Source: Gracilibacteraceae bacterium (GTDB lineage Bacteria; Bacillota; Desulfitobacteriia; Desulfitobacteriales; Syntrophobotulaceae). Taken from it: a stretch of 55,333 bases of DNA. Positions 15,531 through 25,537 of this stretch are shown one piece after another. A model generated the notes under the pieces. The model did not search any database, was not told the DNA's origin, and was given only the letters and a program-made list of their open reading frames with translations. Numbering within the stretch: the stretch's first letter is position 1; every line of letters begins with the position of its first letter. A program made the translations under genes and the position numbers. The stretch is from NCBI GenBank assembly GCA_031266805.1, contig JAISAH010000005.1, forward strand, positions 1 through 55,333, in the 5' to 3' direction.

Positions 15531-17540
15531 ATGAAACCATTAGCAGACAAAGTGTTGGTGCTGGGTATCGATGCCATGGATCCTCGACTGACGGCAAAAC
15601 TCATGGCTGAGGGCAAGCTGCCGAACCTGAAGAAATTCCTGGAGCGCGGCGCGGCCCAGAAAGACTTCGAGCTCATCGGCGGGCAACCGACGGTGACGCC
15701 GCCCATGTGGACGACGCTGGCGACGGGGGCGAACCCCTCCACCCACGGGATCACGGCCTACTATGCGAAAGGTGAGCTTGACGAGGCGGTTTACAACTTC
15801 GACTCCGGTCGCTGCCGGGCGGAACCGCTTTGGAATGTCAGCGCCGAGGCCGGTAAAAAGACCCTCGTCTGGCATTGGCCGGGCAGTTCCTGGCCGCCAA
15901 CCTCAGAAAGCCCAAACCTCCATGTGGTTGACGGCACCCAACCTTCCGGCCCCAATGTTGGCATCGCCGAAGTCGAGGGCGAGAAGCTGGTCATCGCCAG
16001 CGACAAGACACCGGAAGTCATTTATCGGCGCAAAGGCGCGACCAACAGCCAGCTCCCCTGTTTCCAGACAGGCATGGAACTGGAAGAGGATGTGGAGTCC
16101 CTCTATGATCGCGTGCATTCGGAGATCATCAAGACCATCTATATCAAACCGGAGGAGATCAGGCTCAATTTCACTGAGCTGCCAATGGATGCGATCTACT
16201 CGCCCATAGCGCCGGCTAAAGGCTGGGCGGCGGCGCCCCCGGACGGAGCGAAAGAGTTCACCCTCATGTACTCCAACGGCTTGATCCGGCGGCCTTGCCA
16301 GATCCTGAAAAATGCCCAGGGCGTCTATGACACAGTCCTCATTTTCAAAAACAAAAAAGAGGAAAAACCGATTGCGACACTGGCAAAGAACGTCTACACG
16401 AAGGATATCATCGATGAGGCTATGAAGGGCGAGGAACGGATCATGGTCAACCGCAATATGCGGGTATTGGATCTGACGGAAGACGCCTCCACCCTCCGGC
16501 TCTGGATCTCAGCTGCCATGGACTTTTCGAACGACGCGCTCTGGCATCCGAAGAGCCTGTACCAGGAAGTCACCGGCAATGTCGGTTACCCGCAGCCGGC
16601 CAGTGTCGCCGGCGGGTTTGACGAACGGTTCATCGCCGATTGCTCCCGGGCGAGCTGGGAGTCCAGCCTGGAGTGGAATGCCGCGTCCATCAAACACCTG
16701 ATCAAGAAAAACAACTATGATGTCGTATTCTCGCATTTTCATGCTGTCGACCACCAGGGGCACTTGATGGTCGCCTTCATGAAAAAAGGCGGCAAGGACA
16801 TGTCGCCGGAAAAGCTGCAGCGCCTATTCGATGAGGTTTACTTCCAGGCTGACCGCTATGTCGGGAAGTTCCTGCCGCTCTTGGATGAGGGCTGGACGAT
16901 CGTCATCGTCTCCGACCATGGGCAGGTCTGCCCGGAGCATGACGTGAGTACGCTCGGCGGCGGTTTGACGGCGGTCAACGCTATCGACATGGTGACCTGG
17001 GGCTACACCACTTTGCTGAAGGACGAAAACGGCGAGCCTCTGCACGCCGTCGACTGGAGCAAGACCCAGGCTGTGTGCAACCGCTCCACGGATATCTATA
17101 TCAACCTCAAGGGGCGCGACCCGCACGGCATCGTGGATCCCCAGGACAAGTTCGAGCTGGAGGAGCGCATTATCACCGATTTATACTCCATGAAGGATCC
17201 TGAGACCGGTCATCGTCTCTGTCATCTGGCGCTGCGCAACCGGGACGCTGTTCTTCTGGGCATGGGCGGGCCGGAAAGCGGCGACATCATCTATTTCGTC
17301 GCTGAAGGCTACAACCGTGACCACGCGGACTGCCTGTCGACCATCGACGGCACCTGCCACACCTCCTGCCGCTCCATATTTTTTGCAGCCGGCAAAGGCA
17401 TCAAGCAGGGACTGCTCACAGACCGCGTCATACGCCATGTGGATGTGACCCCGACGACAGCGGTTCTGGCCGGTCTCCGAATGCCGGCTCAGTGTGAAGG
17501 CGCCCCCGTGTACCAGATTCTGGAAAACTCGGAGCTGTAA
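15531..17540 (+). CDS. Alkaline-phosphatase-superfamily phosphohydrolase (COG3379)
   Basis: This 669-aa cytoplasmic protein belongs to the type I phosphodiesterase / nucleotide pyrophosphatase branch. Metal ligands are visible in GIDAMD near residue 14, the nucleophile Thr in TPPMWTTLATG near 57, HFHAVDHQGH near 400 and SDHG near 461. No signal peptide is present. The strong GAGGAGG site supports ATG 15531. It is cotranscribed with an SLC13-type transporter, so it may hydrolyse a phosphoester, phosphonate or sulfate ester linked to the imported anion. The substrate is unknown. Confidence 0.8.
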   Translation: MKPLADKVLVLGIDAMDPRLTAKLMAEGKLPNLKKFLERGAAQKDFELIGGQPTVTPPMWTTLATGANPSTHGITAYYAKGELDEAVYNFDSGRCRAEPLWNVSAEAGKKTLVWHWPGSSWPPTSESPNLHVVDGTQPSGPNVGIAEVEGEKLVIASDKTPEVIYRRKGATNSQLPCFQTGMELEEDVESLYDRVHSEIIKTIYIKPEEIRLNFTELPMDAIYSPIAPAKGWAAAPPDGAKEFTLMYSNGLIRRPCQILKNAQGVYDTVLIFKNKKEEKPIATLAKNVYTKDIIDEAMKGEERIMVNRNMRVLDLTEDASTLRLWISAAMDFSNDALWHPKSLYQEVTGNVGYPQPASVAGGFDERFIADCSRASWESSLEWNAASIKHLIKKNNYDVVFSHFHAVDHQGHLMVAFMKKGGKDMSPEKLQRLFDEVYFQADRYVGKFLPLLDEGWTIVIVSDHGQVCPEHDVSTLGGGLTAVNAIDMVTWGYTTLLKDENGEPLHAVDWSKTQAVCNRSTDIYINLKGRDPHGIVDPQDKFELEERIITDLYSMKDPETGHRLCHLALRNRDAVLLGMGGPESGDIIYFVAEGYNRDHADCLSTIDGTCHTSCRSIFFAAGKGIKQGLLTDRVIRHVDVTPTTAVLAGLRMPAQCEGAPVYQILENSEL

Positions 17541-17569
17541 AAATAAAATACGAGGAGGCCCGCTATGCT

Positions 17570-18952
17570 ATGTCAACAACTATGAATCGATCTCTGGCTA
17601 TCAAATGGCTCATTTCGGCTGCGTTGGCCGCGGTCTTTTTCATCGTCCCCGAGCAAGGCATCTACACGCTTGCTTTCAAACAGTTCCTAACGATCACGGT
17701 TTTCGGTCTGGCCTTGGCAGCTTTTGAGCTGGTGCCGCTCCTGTCCATCTCCATTGCCATGCCGGCTGCGTGGATAGCCCTGGGGGTGTCGCCTGCCGCG
17801 ACTGTCATGTCGCCTTGGGTGGGCACGACGTTCCTGATGATTATCAGCGCCCTTTTCATGGCGGCCAGCCTGGAAGACAGCGGGTTCTTACGGCGCATCG
17901 CCTACTATCTTATGTGCAAGACCAAGTCCAACTATACAGCTTTGCTGCTGAGCATCACGCTTGTTTCCATCATTCTCAATATACTCACATCCGGCCGCGG
18001 TTACCTGGTCATGGCGCCCCTGGTGGCAGGCCTGTGTCTGTCTTTGGATGGCATGGAGAAAAAACTGGGCGCCGGCCTAGCGATGGCTGTCATGATCGGC
18101 GGTTGTCAAGCCCATGCCTTCACATACCAGGCTTCAGGCTGGGGCGTTATCTTGAAGCTCGGTGAAGGGACCCTTTCGCCTGCTGATTATACGCCATTAG
18201 ACGTGATGTTCTACAACTGGCCCCTGCTTATTGTCTCCATCGTCACGATCCTGATCATTGCCCGCTGGTACAAGCCGGAAAGCGAGTTGGGTGAGGCCGG
18301 CTATTTTAAAGAGAAGCTGGCGGAGATGGGCAAGATGACCCGCCGGGAAAAGACGAACGCCGCCATGACAGTCCTGGTTTTAGTGTACATCTTTACTGTC
18401 GGCATCCACAAGCAGGATGTGAACCTCGGTTTTGCGCTGATCCCCTGGCTCGTGTATATCCCCGGCCTGGACGGGGCTGACGCCAACACCGTTAAGAAAG
18501 TCAACTTCCCGATCATCTTCTTTGTCGCCGCCTGCATGTCCATTGGCGTGGTCGCGGCCAGCATGGGCGTGGGCGACGTCATGGTCACAGCTCTGCAGGG
18601 CTTCCTCCAAGGCAACAGCAACCCCTTCTTGATCATCACTATCCTGTTCTTCACCGTGTTTGTCCTGAACTTCTTCATGACGCCGATGGCGATCATCTCG
18701 CTGTTGACGCAACCCATCTGTCTCCTGTCCGCCCAGCTCGGCATATCTTCCATTCCTTTGATCTATGCCTTGAACTTCAGCAATGAGGCGATCCTGTTCC
18801 CATATGAATATGTACCCTACCTGATAGTCTTCAGCTTCGGTATGATCTCCATGAAGGACTTTATCAAAACGAGTATCTTGCGCTCGATCCTGTTCTACGT
18901 CGGCATCATGGTGCTGATCGTCCCCTACTGGTATTTGATAGGCTTGTTTTAG
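17570..18952 (+). CDS. SLC13/DASS-family anion transporter
   Basis: This 460-aa protein has about 11-12 membrane helices. Family features include the SISIAMPAAWIALGVSP stretch and the long polar loop before TRREKTNAAM. SLC13 carriers import dicarboxylates, sulfate or related anions, usually with sodium. It follows the phosphohydrolase by 29 bp in one operon, which ends at the terminator at 18981. ATG 17570 is used; the preceding GGAGG lies slightly far upstream. Confidence 0.75.
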   Translation: MSTTMNRSLAIKWLISAALAAVFFIVPEQGIYTLAFKQFLTITVFGLALAAFELVPLLSISIAMPAAWIALGVSPAATVMSPWVGTTFLMIISALFMAASLEDSGFLRRIAYYLMCKTKSNYTALLLSITLVSIILNILTSGRGYLVMAPLVAGLCLSLDGMEKKLGAGLAMAVMIGGCQAHAFTYQASGWGVILKLGEGTLSPADYTPLDVMFYNWPLLIVSIVTILIIARWYKPESELGEAGYFKEKLAEMGKMTRREKTNAAMTVLVLVYIFTVGIHKQDVNLGFALIPWLVYIPGLDGADANTVKKVNFPIIFFVAACMSIGVVAASMGVGDVMVTALQGFLQGNSNPFLIITILFFTVFVLNFFMTPMAIISLLTQPICLLSAQLGISSIPLIYALNFSNEAILFPYEYVPYLIVFSFGMISMKDFIKTSILRSILFYVGIMVLIVPYWYLIGLF

Positions 18953-18980
18953 AGAGAGGCTACTAAAAGCTTTTTCAAAC

Positions 18981-19018
18981 ACCGCCGATGTCGGAGTTAT
19001 CCGGCATCGGCGGTTTTG
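18981..19018. terminator. Terminator between the SLC13 gene and typA (convergent)
   Basis: ACCGCCGATGtCGG pairs with CCGgCATCGGCGGT around a 6-nt loop and is followed by TTTT. The genes converge here, so it probably serves both strands. Confidence 0.8.
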
Positions 19019-19038
19019 TCATGCACCCGCGAAAACCG

Positions 19039-20895
19039 TCACAGACCGCTGCCGGCCACGGCCGCGAGGGCCTTGGCGTATTTGACGCGGGAATTTTTAT
19101 CCAGATATTTCTTGCGCAAACGGATATTTTCCGGCGTCACCTCGATCAATTCGTCGTCGTTGATAAACTCCAGCGATTCTTCCAGGCTGAACAGGCGCGG
19201 CGGCTCCAGACGCAGGGCCTCGTCCGCCCCGCTGGCGCGCATATTGGTCAGCTGTTTCTTGCGGGTGATGTTCAGCTCGATATCCTGTTCCCGCGAGGAC
19301 GCCCCGACGATCATGCCTTCATAGACCCGGGCCCCGGCGGCGAGAAACAGCGCGCCGCGCTCCTGCCCCTGATGCAGGGCGTAAGCCGTGGCCAGACCGG
19401 TGTCGGAGGCGATGAGGACGCCGTGCCCGCGCCGGCGGATCTCGCCCTTATAGGGCTGATAAGAATGGAAAACGTGATTCATCACGCCCTCGCCCCGCGT
19501 GGTGGTGAGGAACTCGCCGCGAAATCCGATGAGGCCGCGGGCCGGGATGAGAAACTCCAGCCGCGTCACGCCGCCGGCCAAAGCGGTGATGCCGCGCATT
19601 TCCGCCTTGCGGGCGCCCAGCGTTTCGATGACGACGCCGACGGCGCTGTTGGGGGCGTCGCAGATCAAAAGCTCGTAGGGCTCGCATTTTACGCGGTCCA
19701 CCGTTTTCAAGATGACTTCCGGTTTGGAGACCTGCATTTCAAAACCTTCGCGGCGCATGGTCTCGATGAGGATGGACAGGTGCAACTCCCCGCGGCCGGA
19801 GACGAGAAAAGCGTCCATGCTGCCGGTTTCCGCCACGCGGAGGCTGACGTTGGTCTCCACCTCCTTGAACAGGCGGTCGCGCAGCTTGCGCGAGGTGACG
19901 TGTGTCCCTTCCTCGCCGGCGAAGGGGCTGTCGTTCACCATGAAAGTCATGCTGATGGTCGGCTCGTCTATCTCTATCGTCGGCAGGGCTTCGGGCGCCA
20001 GCGGGTCGGCGACCGTTTCCCCGACGCCGACGTCGGGGATGCCGCTCAGGGCCGCGATGTCGCCGGCAAAAGCCTCCGCGGCGTCCAGGCGTTTCAGCCC
20101 GTCAAAGGTGAATAATTTGACAATTTTTGCCTTTTTAAGCGCCCCGTCGCGCTTGATGATCCCGACGGGAGAATTGGCCTTGACACTGCCGCGCACCACG
20201 CGGCCGATGGCGATCTTGCCGAGATAATCGTCATGATCCAGCGTCGTGATCAGCATTTGCAGCGGCCCGTCCGTATCGGCTGCCGGCGCGGGTATCTGCG
20301 TGAGGATCGTCTCGAACAGCGGGGTAAAATCCGGCTGCAGGTCGCCGGGGTCAAAACCGGCCATAGCCTCGCGCGCCGATGTGTAAACTATAGGAAAATC
20401 CAGTTGTTCCTCCGTCGCGTCCAGCTGGAGGAACAGCTCGACGACTTCGTCTGCCGCCTCGTAAGGGCGAGCGTCGGCGCGGTCGACTTTATTGATGACG
20501 ACGATCGGTTTGAGCCGCAGTTCCAGAGCTTTGCGCAGGACGAATTTCGTTTGCGGCATCGGCCCTTCAAAAGCGTCCACCACCAGCAGCACCCCGTCCA
20601 CCATTTTCAGCACCCGCTCCACTTCGCCGCCGAAATCGGCGTGACCGGGCGTATCGACGATGTTTATCTTCACCCCTTGCCAGTATACGGCCGTGTTTTT
20701 GGATAAAATCGTGATGCCGCGCTCCCTCTCCAGGTCGTTTGAGTCCAGGACCCGTTCCGCCACCTGCTCATTCGCGCGAAAAGCGCCGCTCTGCCGGAGC
20801 ATGATGTCGACCAGACTGGTTTTGCCGTGATCGACGTGGGCGATAATAGCGATGTTGCGGATGGCGGCTTCGTTATGCGTTTCAGTTGTTTCCAT
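19039..20895 (-). CDS. typA: Translational GTPase TypA/BipA
   Basis: This 618-aa ribosome-binding GTPase has G1 [12 protein letters not shown] near residue 19, the switch region RERGITI, G3 [14 protein letters not shown] and G4 NKVDR. EF-G-like domains and the BipA-specific C-terminal domain follow, with [19 protein letters not shown]. The length is normal. TypA acts on the ribosome in stress, low-temperature growth and subunit assembly. It is monocistronic, with its own promoter. Confidence 0.97.
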   Translation of the reverse strand: METTETHNEAAIRNIAIIAHVDHGKTSLVDIMLRQSGAFRANEQVAERVLDSNDLERERGITILSKNTAVYWQGVKINIVDTPGHADFGGEVERVLKMVDGVLLVVDAFEGPMPQTKFVLRKALELRLKPIVVINKVDRADARPYEAADEVVELFLQLDATEEQLDFPIVYTSAREAMAGFDPGDLQPDFTPLFETILTQIPAPAADTDGPLQMLITTLDHDDYLGKIAIGRVVRGSVKANSPVGIIKRDGALKKAKIVKLFTFDGLKRLDAAEAFAGDIAALSGIPDVGVGETVADPLAPEALPTIEIDEPTISMTFMVNDSPFAGEEGTHVTSRKLRDRLFKEVETNVSLRVAETGSMDAFLVSGRGELHLSILIETMRREGFEMQVSKPEVILKTVDRVKCEPYELLICDAPNSAVGVVIETLGARKAEMRGITALAGGVTRLEFLIPARGLIGFRGEFLTTTRGEGVMNHVFHSYQPYKGEIRRRGHGVLIASDTGLATAYALHQGQERGALFLAAGARVYEGMIVGASSREQDIELNITRKKQLTNMRASGADEALRLEPPRLFSLEESLEFINDDELIEVTPENIRLRKKYLDKNSRVKYAKALAAVAGSGL

Positions 20896-20928
20896 CAGTA
20901 TCTCCGTTCATTGGACTATTTTATTAAA

Positions 20929-20957
20929 ATCATAACACAAATCACCCCGGTAAGCAA
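20929..20957 (-). promoter_or_regulatory. typA promoter
   Basis: On the minus strand TTGCTT and TATGAT are 17 bp apart, about 35 bp before the start codon. Confidence 0.65.
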
Positions 20958-21019
20958 TTTTAGCCGCGAATATGGAAAAAATTTTTACACGGCGGGCGGG
21001 AATTCCTTGGAAAAGCGGC

Positions 21020-21048
21020 TTGACGGGGCATGGCGGCTCATGTATAAT
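21020..21048 (+). promoter_or_regulatory. Promoter of the sigma-factor gene
   Basis: TTGACG at 21020-21025 and TATAAT at 21043-21048 are separated by 17 bp. The start codon lies about 34 bp downstream. Confidence 0.8.
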
Positions 21049-21081
21049 CAAATCATATGCGCGAACAGGAGTTGATGTTTT

Positions 21082-21759
21082 TTGATATTAGCGCTGCATA
21101 ATAATAGTGACGACGATGCCGCCGCGGCGGCCATCGACGCGGAAATCTTGGACGAAGAATGGGTGCAACTGGCTAAAGCAGGCGACAACGCCGCTCTGGA
21201 ATATCTGATCAATAAATATAAAAATTTTGTGCGAGCTAAAGCGCGGTCCTATTTTCTCATCGGCGCCGACCGCGAAGACATAATCCAAGAAGGCATGATC
21301 GGCTTATACAAGGCAATTCGCGATTTTCGCGGCGATAAATTGTCTTCTTTTCGCGCTTTCGCGGAACTCTGCGTGACGCGGCAAATAATCACCGCCATCA
21401 AAACGGCCACCCGGCAAAAACACATCCCGCTCAACTCATATGTTTCCCTGAACAAACCCATTTATGACGACGAATCCGACCGCACGCTGATAGACGTGAT
21501 TTCCGGCGCGCGCATGTCCGACCCTGAGGAGCTCATCATCAGCCGGGAAGAATTTGACGATATCGAGGAAAAAATCGGCGAAATATTGAGCGCCTTGGAA
21601 TGGCAGGTGCTGATGGCCTATTTGGACGGCAAATCATACCAGGAAATAGCCGCCGAACTGCGCCGGCATGTGAAATCGATCGATAACGCCTTGCAGAGAG
21701 TGAAACGCAAACTGGAAAGATATCTTGAAAGCCGGGCGGAATTGAATTACCGCGTTTAA
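21082..21759 (+). CDS. sigH: RNA polymerase sigma factor, SigH (Spo0H) type
   Basis: This 225-aa protein has sigma region 2 (REDIIQEGMIGLYKAIRDF, with core binding and -10 recognition) and region 4 (SYQEIAAELRRHVKSIDNAL helix-turn-helix). The overall form matches the sporulation/stationary-phase sigma-H of Bacillota, although a role in sporulation cannot be shown here. The start is TTG 21082 with AGGAG about 11 bases upstream. The acidic N-terminus of about 25 residues is longer than usual. A terminator and tRNA-Pro follow. Confidence 0.88.
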   Translation: MILALHNNSDDDAAAAAIDAEILDEEWVQLAKAGDNAALEYLINKYKNFVRAKARSYFLIGADREDIIQEGMIGLYKAIRDFRGDKLSSFRAFAELCVTRQIITAIKTATRQKHIPLNSYVSLNKPIYDDESDRTLIDVISGARMSDPEELIISREEFDDIEEKIGEILSALEWQVLMAYLDGKSYQEIAAELRRHVKSIDNALQRVKRKLERYLESRAELNYRV

Positions 21760-21846
21760 AAAAAATATGCCCGTCAATTTTTCATAACTATCCTGCGCCG
21801 ATCGGCAACTTTATATTAAACATCAAACAAACATCAAAACAATGGA

Positions 21847-21882
21847 AAAGGCTTTCGACAAAATGCTGAAAGCCTTTATTTT
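21847..21882 (+). terminator. Terminator after sigH, shared with tRNA-Pro
   Basis: AAAGGCTTTC (21847-21856) pairs perfectly with GAAAGCCTTT (21868-21877) and is followed by ATTTTA. On the minus strand it lies just after the tRNA and may also end that transcript. Confidence 0.75.
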
Positions 21883-21884
21883 AC

Positions 21885-21961
21885 TGGTCGGGATGACAGG
21901 ATTTGAACCTGCGGCCTCCTGCTCCCAAGGCAGGCGCGCTGCCAAGCTGCGCTACATCCCG
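21885..21961 (-). tRNA. tRNA-Pro (UGG anticodon)
   Basis: The 77-nt minus-strand sequence folds into a full cloverleaf. The acceptor stem is CGGGATG/CATCCCG, the anticodon arm is CCTGC-CTTGGGA-GCAGG with anticodon TGG, the T-arm contains GGTTCGAATCC, and CCA is encoded. Confidence 0.95.
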
Positions 21962-22020
21962 AGTGTGCGGATACTGGTGGTAAGACAGTGTACGGTTAAG
22001 TATAGCCGTGTTTTTTATAT

Positions 22021-22049
22021 TTGTCAAACCGAAATATTTGCGCTATAAT
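22021..22049 (+). promoter_or_regulatory. Promoter of the ilv-ior-paaK operon
   Basis: TTGTCA at 22021-22026 and TATAAT at 22044-22049 are 17 bp apart. The leader to ATG 22092 would be only about 36 nt, so no T-box or leader-peptide attenuator fits. Confidence 0.82.
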
Positions 22050-22091
22050 TATGGCCAAAGGGCCGATGAAAACGAAAGAAGGAAACGCCTG

Positions 22092-23783
22092 ATGAACAGC
22101 GACGATGTAAAAACCGGTATAGATAAAGCCCCGCATCGGGCCATCCTCAAAGCGCTGGGCCTGACAAAGCGGGAGACGGCTCAGCCTCTGGTCGGCGTGG
22201 TCAACTCGTTTAACGAGATCGTGCCCGGCCACACCCATCTGCGTCAGGTGGCCGCGGCGGTAAAAGCCGGCGTGCGCATGGGCGGGGGCACACCGCTGGA
22301 ATTTCCGGTGATAGCCGTCTGCGACGGTTTGGCTATGGGCCATGAGGGTATGCATTTTTCTCTGGCCAGCCGGGAAATCATCGCGGATTCCGTGGAAATA
22401 ATGGCGCGGGCGCACGCCCTGGACGCCTTGGTATTTATTACCAGTTGTGACAAAGTGGTCCCCGGGATGCTCATGGCCGCCTTGCGGCTAAATCTGCCCG
22501 CGATCGTCGTCAGCGGCGGCCCCATGCTGCCCGGACGTTTTGAGGGGCGGCGGATCGATTTTATCACTTCCTATGAAGGCATCGGCAAGGTGCATAGCGG
22601 GGAAAAAGATGAAGAATGGCTCCGCGCCTTGGAAGAAAGCGCATGTCCGACTTGCGGTTCCTGCGCCGGCATGTTCACGGCCAACTCGATGAACTGCCTG
22701 ACGGAGGTGCTCGGTATGGCCCTGCCCGGCAACGGCACGATCCCGGCCGTATATTCCGAACGCCTGATCCTGGCCAAGGAATCGGGGCTGGCGGTGATGG
22801 AGCTCTGGCGCCGCGATATCCGCCCCCGGGATATCGTGACGGAGACGTCGCTCAAAAACGGTTTGGCCGCCGACATGGCGCTGGGCTGTTCCACGAATAC
22901 AATGCTCCATCTGCCGGCCGTCGCTGGGGAAGGCGGCATCGGCTTCCGTTTGCGCGACGTGAACGCCGTCAGCGACGGCACGCCGCAGATATGCAAACTC
23001 TCTCCGGCCGCGGGCGGGCATTTTCTGGTAGACGTACATGAAGCCGGCGGCATCAGCGCCGTGCTGGCCCGTTTGCTCGCGGGCGGCCTGATCGACGGCG
23101 AAGTCATGACGGTCTCCGGCTGTACGCTGGCCGAGCGCGTCGCCGGGGCGCGGGTCACGGACGACAGCGTCATTCGGCCACTGGAGCGGCCGTATTCGCC
23201 CCGGGGCGGCCTCAGCGTCCTCTTTGGCAATCTGGCCCCGGAGGGCGCCGTGATCAAGGTCGGCGCGCTGGCTGACCCGATGATGGTTTTTACCGGCACG
23301 GCCAAAGTCTTCGACGGGGAAGCCGCGGCGGCGGAGGCGATCCGCGGCGGGCGGACGCGGCCGGGCGACGCCGTGATCATTCGTTACGAAGGGCCGAAAG
23401 GCGGGCCGGGTATGCGGGAAATGCTGGGACCGACGGCGACGCTGGCCGGCATGGGTCTGGACGAGTCGATCGCCCTCCTGACCGACGGGCGTTTTTCCGG
23501 CGGCAGCCGGGGGCTCTCTATCGGGCATATTTCCCCGGAAGCGGCGCTCGGCGGTGATATCGCCTTTGTCGCCGACGGGGATCAGATACGGATCGATTTA
23601 AAAGAACGGACTTTGGAGTGGATAGCGCCGGAGGAAGAAAAAACCCGCCGCCGCGCGGCTTTCGATCCGGAAAAAAGTCTGGCCCCCGCCCGGCGTCTAG
23701 CGGGGCGCACCGGATATCTGGGCCGTTACGCCCGGCTCGTCCAATCGGCTGACAAAGGCGCGGCGCTCCGCCCGAACGATTGA
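22092..23783 (+). CDS. ilvD: Dihydroxy-acid dehydratase
   Basis: This 563-aa Fe-S enzyme converts dihydroxy acids to the 2-oxoacid precursors of valine and isoleucine. The Fe-S and Mg ligands fall in FITSCDKVVPGML, CPTCGSCAGMFTANSMNCL and DGRFSGGSRG. ATG 22092 has GAAAGAAGG upstream, and the upstream part of the frame is not protein-like. It is the first gene of a run through paaK; ilvC is not in the window. Confidence 0.97.
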   Translation: MNSDDVKTGIDKAPHRAILKALGLTKRETAQPLVGVVNSFNEIVPGHTHLRQVAAAVKAGVRMGGGTPLEFPVIAVCDGLAMGHEGMHFSLASREIIADSVEIMARAHALDALVFITSCDKVVPGMLMAALRLNLPAIVVSGGPMLPGRFEGRRIDFITSYEGIGKVHSGEKDEEWLRALEESACPTCGSCAGMFTANSMNCLTEVLGMALPGNGTIPAVYSERLILAKESGLAVMELWRRDIRPRDIVTETSLKNGLAADMALGCSTNTMLHLPAVAGEGGIGFRLRDVNAVSDGTPQICKLSPAAGGHFLVDVHEAGGISAVLARLLAGGLIDGEVMTVSGCTLAERVAGARVTDDSVIRPLERPYSPRGGLSVLFGNLAPEGAVIKVGALADPMMVFTGTAKVFDGEAAAAEAIRGGRTRPGDAVIIRYEGPKGGPGMREMLGPTATLAGMGLDESIALLTDGRFSGGSRGLSIGHISPEAALGGDIAFVADGDQIRIDLKERTLEWIAPEEEKTRRRAAFDPEKSLAPARRLAGRTGYLGRYARLVQSADKGAALRPND

Positions 23784-23824
23784 CGTTTCCCTATTATGGA
23801 AAATTAAGGAAGGATCTTATATAT

Positions 23825-25537
23825 ATGCGGGATGAAGAAAAAAAACCGCCGTGTTTTCCGCGCAGCGGGGCGCGCGCACTGCTGGAACAACTGACCGCCG
23901 CCGGCGTGGAAGTGATATTCGGCTATCCGGGCGGCGCCGTGCTGACCATCTATGACGCGCTGCTCGAAAGCCCCATCCGGCACGTCCTGCCCCGGCACGA
24001 ACAATCGGCCGTGCACGCCGCCGACGGCTACGCGCGGGTCAGCGGCCGTCTGGGCGTTTGTCTGGCCACCTCCGGGCCGGGCGCCGCCAATATGGTGACG
24101 GGCATCGCCAACGCTTTTATGGATTCGATCCCCATGCTCATCATCACCGGCCAGGTCTCGACCTGGCTCCTGGGCACCGACTCTTTCCAGGAAGTGGATA
24201 TCACCGGCATCACCATGCCTATCACCAAGCACAATTATCTGGTCAAACACGCCCAGGACATACCGCGCGTCGTGCGAGAAGCCATCCATATCGCGACCAC
24301 CGGCCGCCCCGGCCCGGTGCTGATCGACCTGCCGCGGGACGTGCTGGACGGCGAGGTAAAACCGGAGGCGGGCGCGCCGGCGGAACTGAAAAGCTATAAA
24401 TATTTTTCCAAGGGCAATCTCGGCCAGATCAAAGAAGCGGCCAAAGCCCTGGCCCGCAGCCAAAAACCGGTGATCTACGCCGGCGGGGGCATCATCATTT
24501 CCGGTGCCGGCGACGCGCTGCGCGAATTGACGGAAAAAACCGGCATCCCAGTCGTGACCACCTTAAACGGCATCGGCAGCATCGCCGCCCGGCATCCGAA
24601 CAATCTGGGCATGGTCGGTATGCACGGCACGACGACGGCCAATCTGGCCGTCCATGAATGTGATCTGCTGCTGGCGGTCGGCGTGCGTTTTGACGACCGG
24701 GTGACGAGCGGCCTGACGGAGCAGTTCGCCCCCAAGGCCCAGGTTTTGCATATCGATATCGACCCGGCGGAAATAGGCAAGGTCCTCCGCCCGCGCATCC
24801 CCATCGTCGGCGACGCTCGCCTGGTGCTGACGGATCTCTTGCCGCTCACCGGCCCCTGCGCCATCGAGCCTTGGCGAGAGCGGCTGCGGGACTGGCAGAA
24901 GCAGTATCCGCTCTGCTATGAGCCGGACGGGCGCCTGAATCCCCAGCTCATCATGGAAGCTCTGGGCGAGGCCTGCGGCGGCGAAGCCTGCGTGGTCACG
25001 GACGTGGGCCAGCACCAGATGTGGGCCGCCCAGTTTTATCCCGTCACCCGCCCCCGCCGCTTCATCACCAGCGCGGGACTGGGCACGATGGGTTTTGGCC
25101 TGCCGGCGGCCATCGGCGCCCAAATCGCCTGTCCGGACGATTTGATTTGTCTGGTGACCGGGGACGGCTCGTTTCAGATGAACGTGCAGGAGCTGGCCAC
25201 GCTCCGGCAATACAGTCTGCCGGTCAAGATCATTCTGATGAACAACGGCGTCCTCGGCATGGTGCGCCAAATGCAGCAGACTTTTTACCGGGAACGCTAC
25301 AATGAGATCCAGCTGACGGCCAATCCGGATTTTGTCGCTCTGGCCGCGGCTTACGGCATCAGGGGCCTGCGCGTGGAAAAACCGGCGGACACGCGGCCGG
25401 CCCTGCGGGAGGCGGTGCGGACGCGGGAGCCTGTTTTGCTGGACTTTGTCATCTCGCCGGATGAAGTCGTGCTGCCGATGATCCACCCCGGCAAAGTGAT
25501 AACCGAGATGCTGGAAGGGGGCGAGGGCGATGCTTAG
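23825..25537 (+). CDS. ilvB: Acetolactate synthase large subunit
   Basis: This 570-aa ThDP enzyme condenses pyruvate with pyruvate or 2-oxobutyrate. The N-terminal FGYPGGAVLTIYDAL carries the region with the catalytic Glu, and the ThDP motif GDGSFQMN...NN lies near residue 440. The start at ATG 23825 has GGAAGGA upstream; earlier in-frame codons have no ribosome site. It overlaps ilvN by 8 bp. Confidence 0.96.
   Translation: MRDEEKKPPCFPRSGARALLEQLTAAGVEVIFGYPGGAVLTIYDALLESPIRHVLPRHEQSAVHAADGYARVSGRLGVCLATSGPGAANMVTGIANAFMDSIPMLIITGQVSTWLLGTDSFQEVDITGITMPITKHNYLVKHAQDIPRVVREAIHIATTGRPGPVLIDLPRDVLDGEVKPEAGAPAELKSYKYFSKGNLGQIKEAAKALARSQKPVIYAGGGIIISGAGDALRELTEKTGIPVVTTLNGIGSIAARHPNNLGMVGMHGTTTANLAVHECDLLLAVGVRFDDRVTSGLTEQFAPKAQVLHIDIDPAEIGKVLRPRIPIVGDARLVLTDLLPLTGPCAIEPWRERLRDWQKQYPLCYEPDGRLNPQLIMEALGEACGGEACVVTDVGQHQMWAAQFYPVTRPRRFITSAGLGTMGFGLPAAIGAQIACPDDLICLVTGDGSFQMNVQELATLRQYSLPVKIILMNNGVLGMVRQMQQTFYRERYNEIQLTANPDFVALAAAYGIRGLRVEKPADTRPALREAVRTREPVLLDFVISPDEVVLPMIHPGKVITEMLEGGEGDA

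Noticed and set aside
18988-20115. 375-aa plus-strand ORF
   Set aside because: It lies fully antisense to typA, with the biased composition expected of a shadow frame, and starts in a terminator.
22027-22091. T-box or leader-peptide attenuator before ilvD
   Set aside because: The near-consensus promoter leaves a leader of about 36 nt, too short for either.
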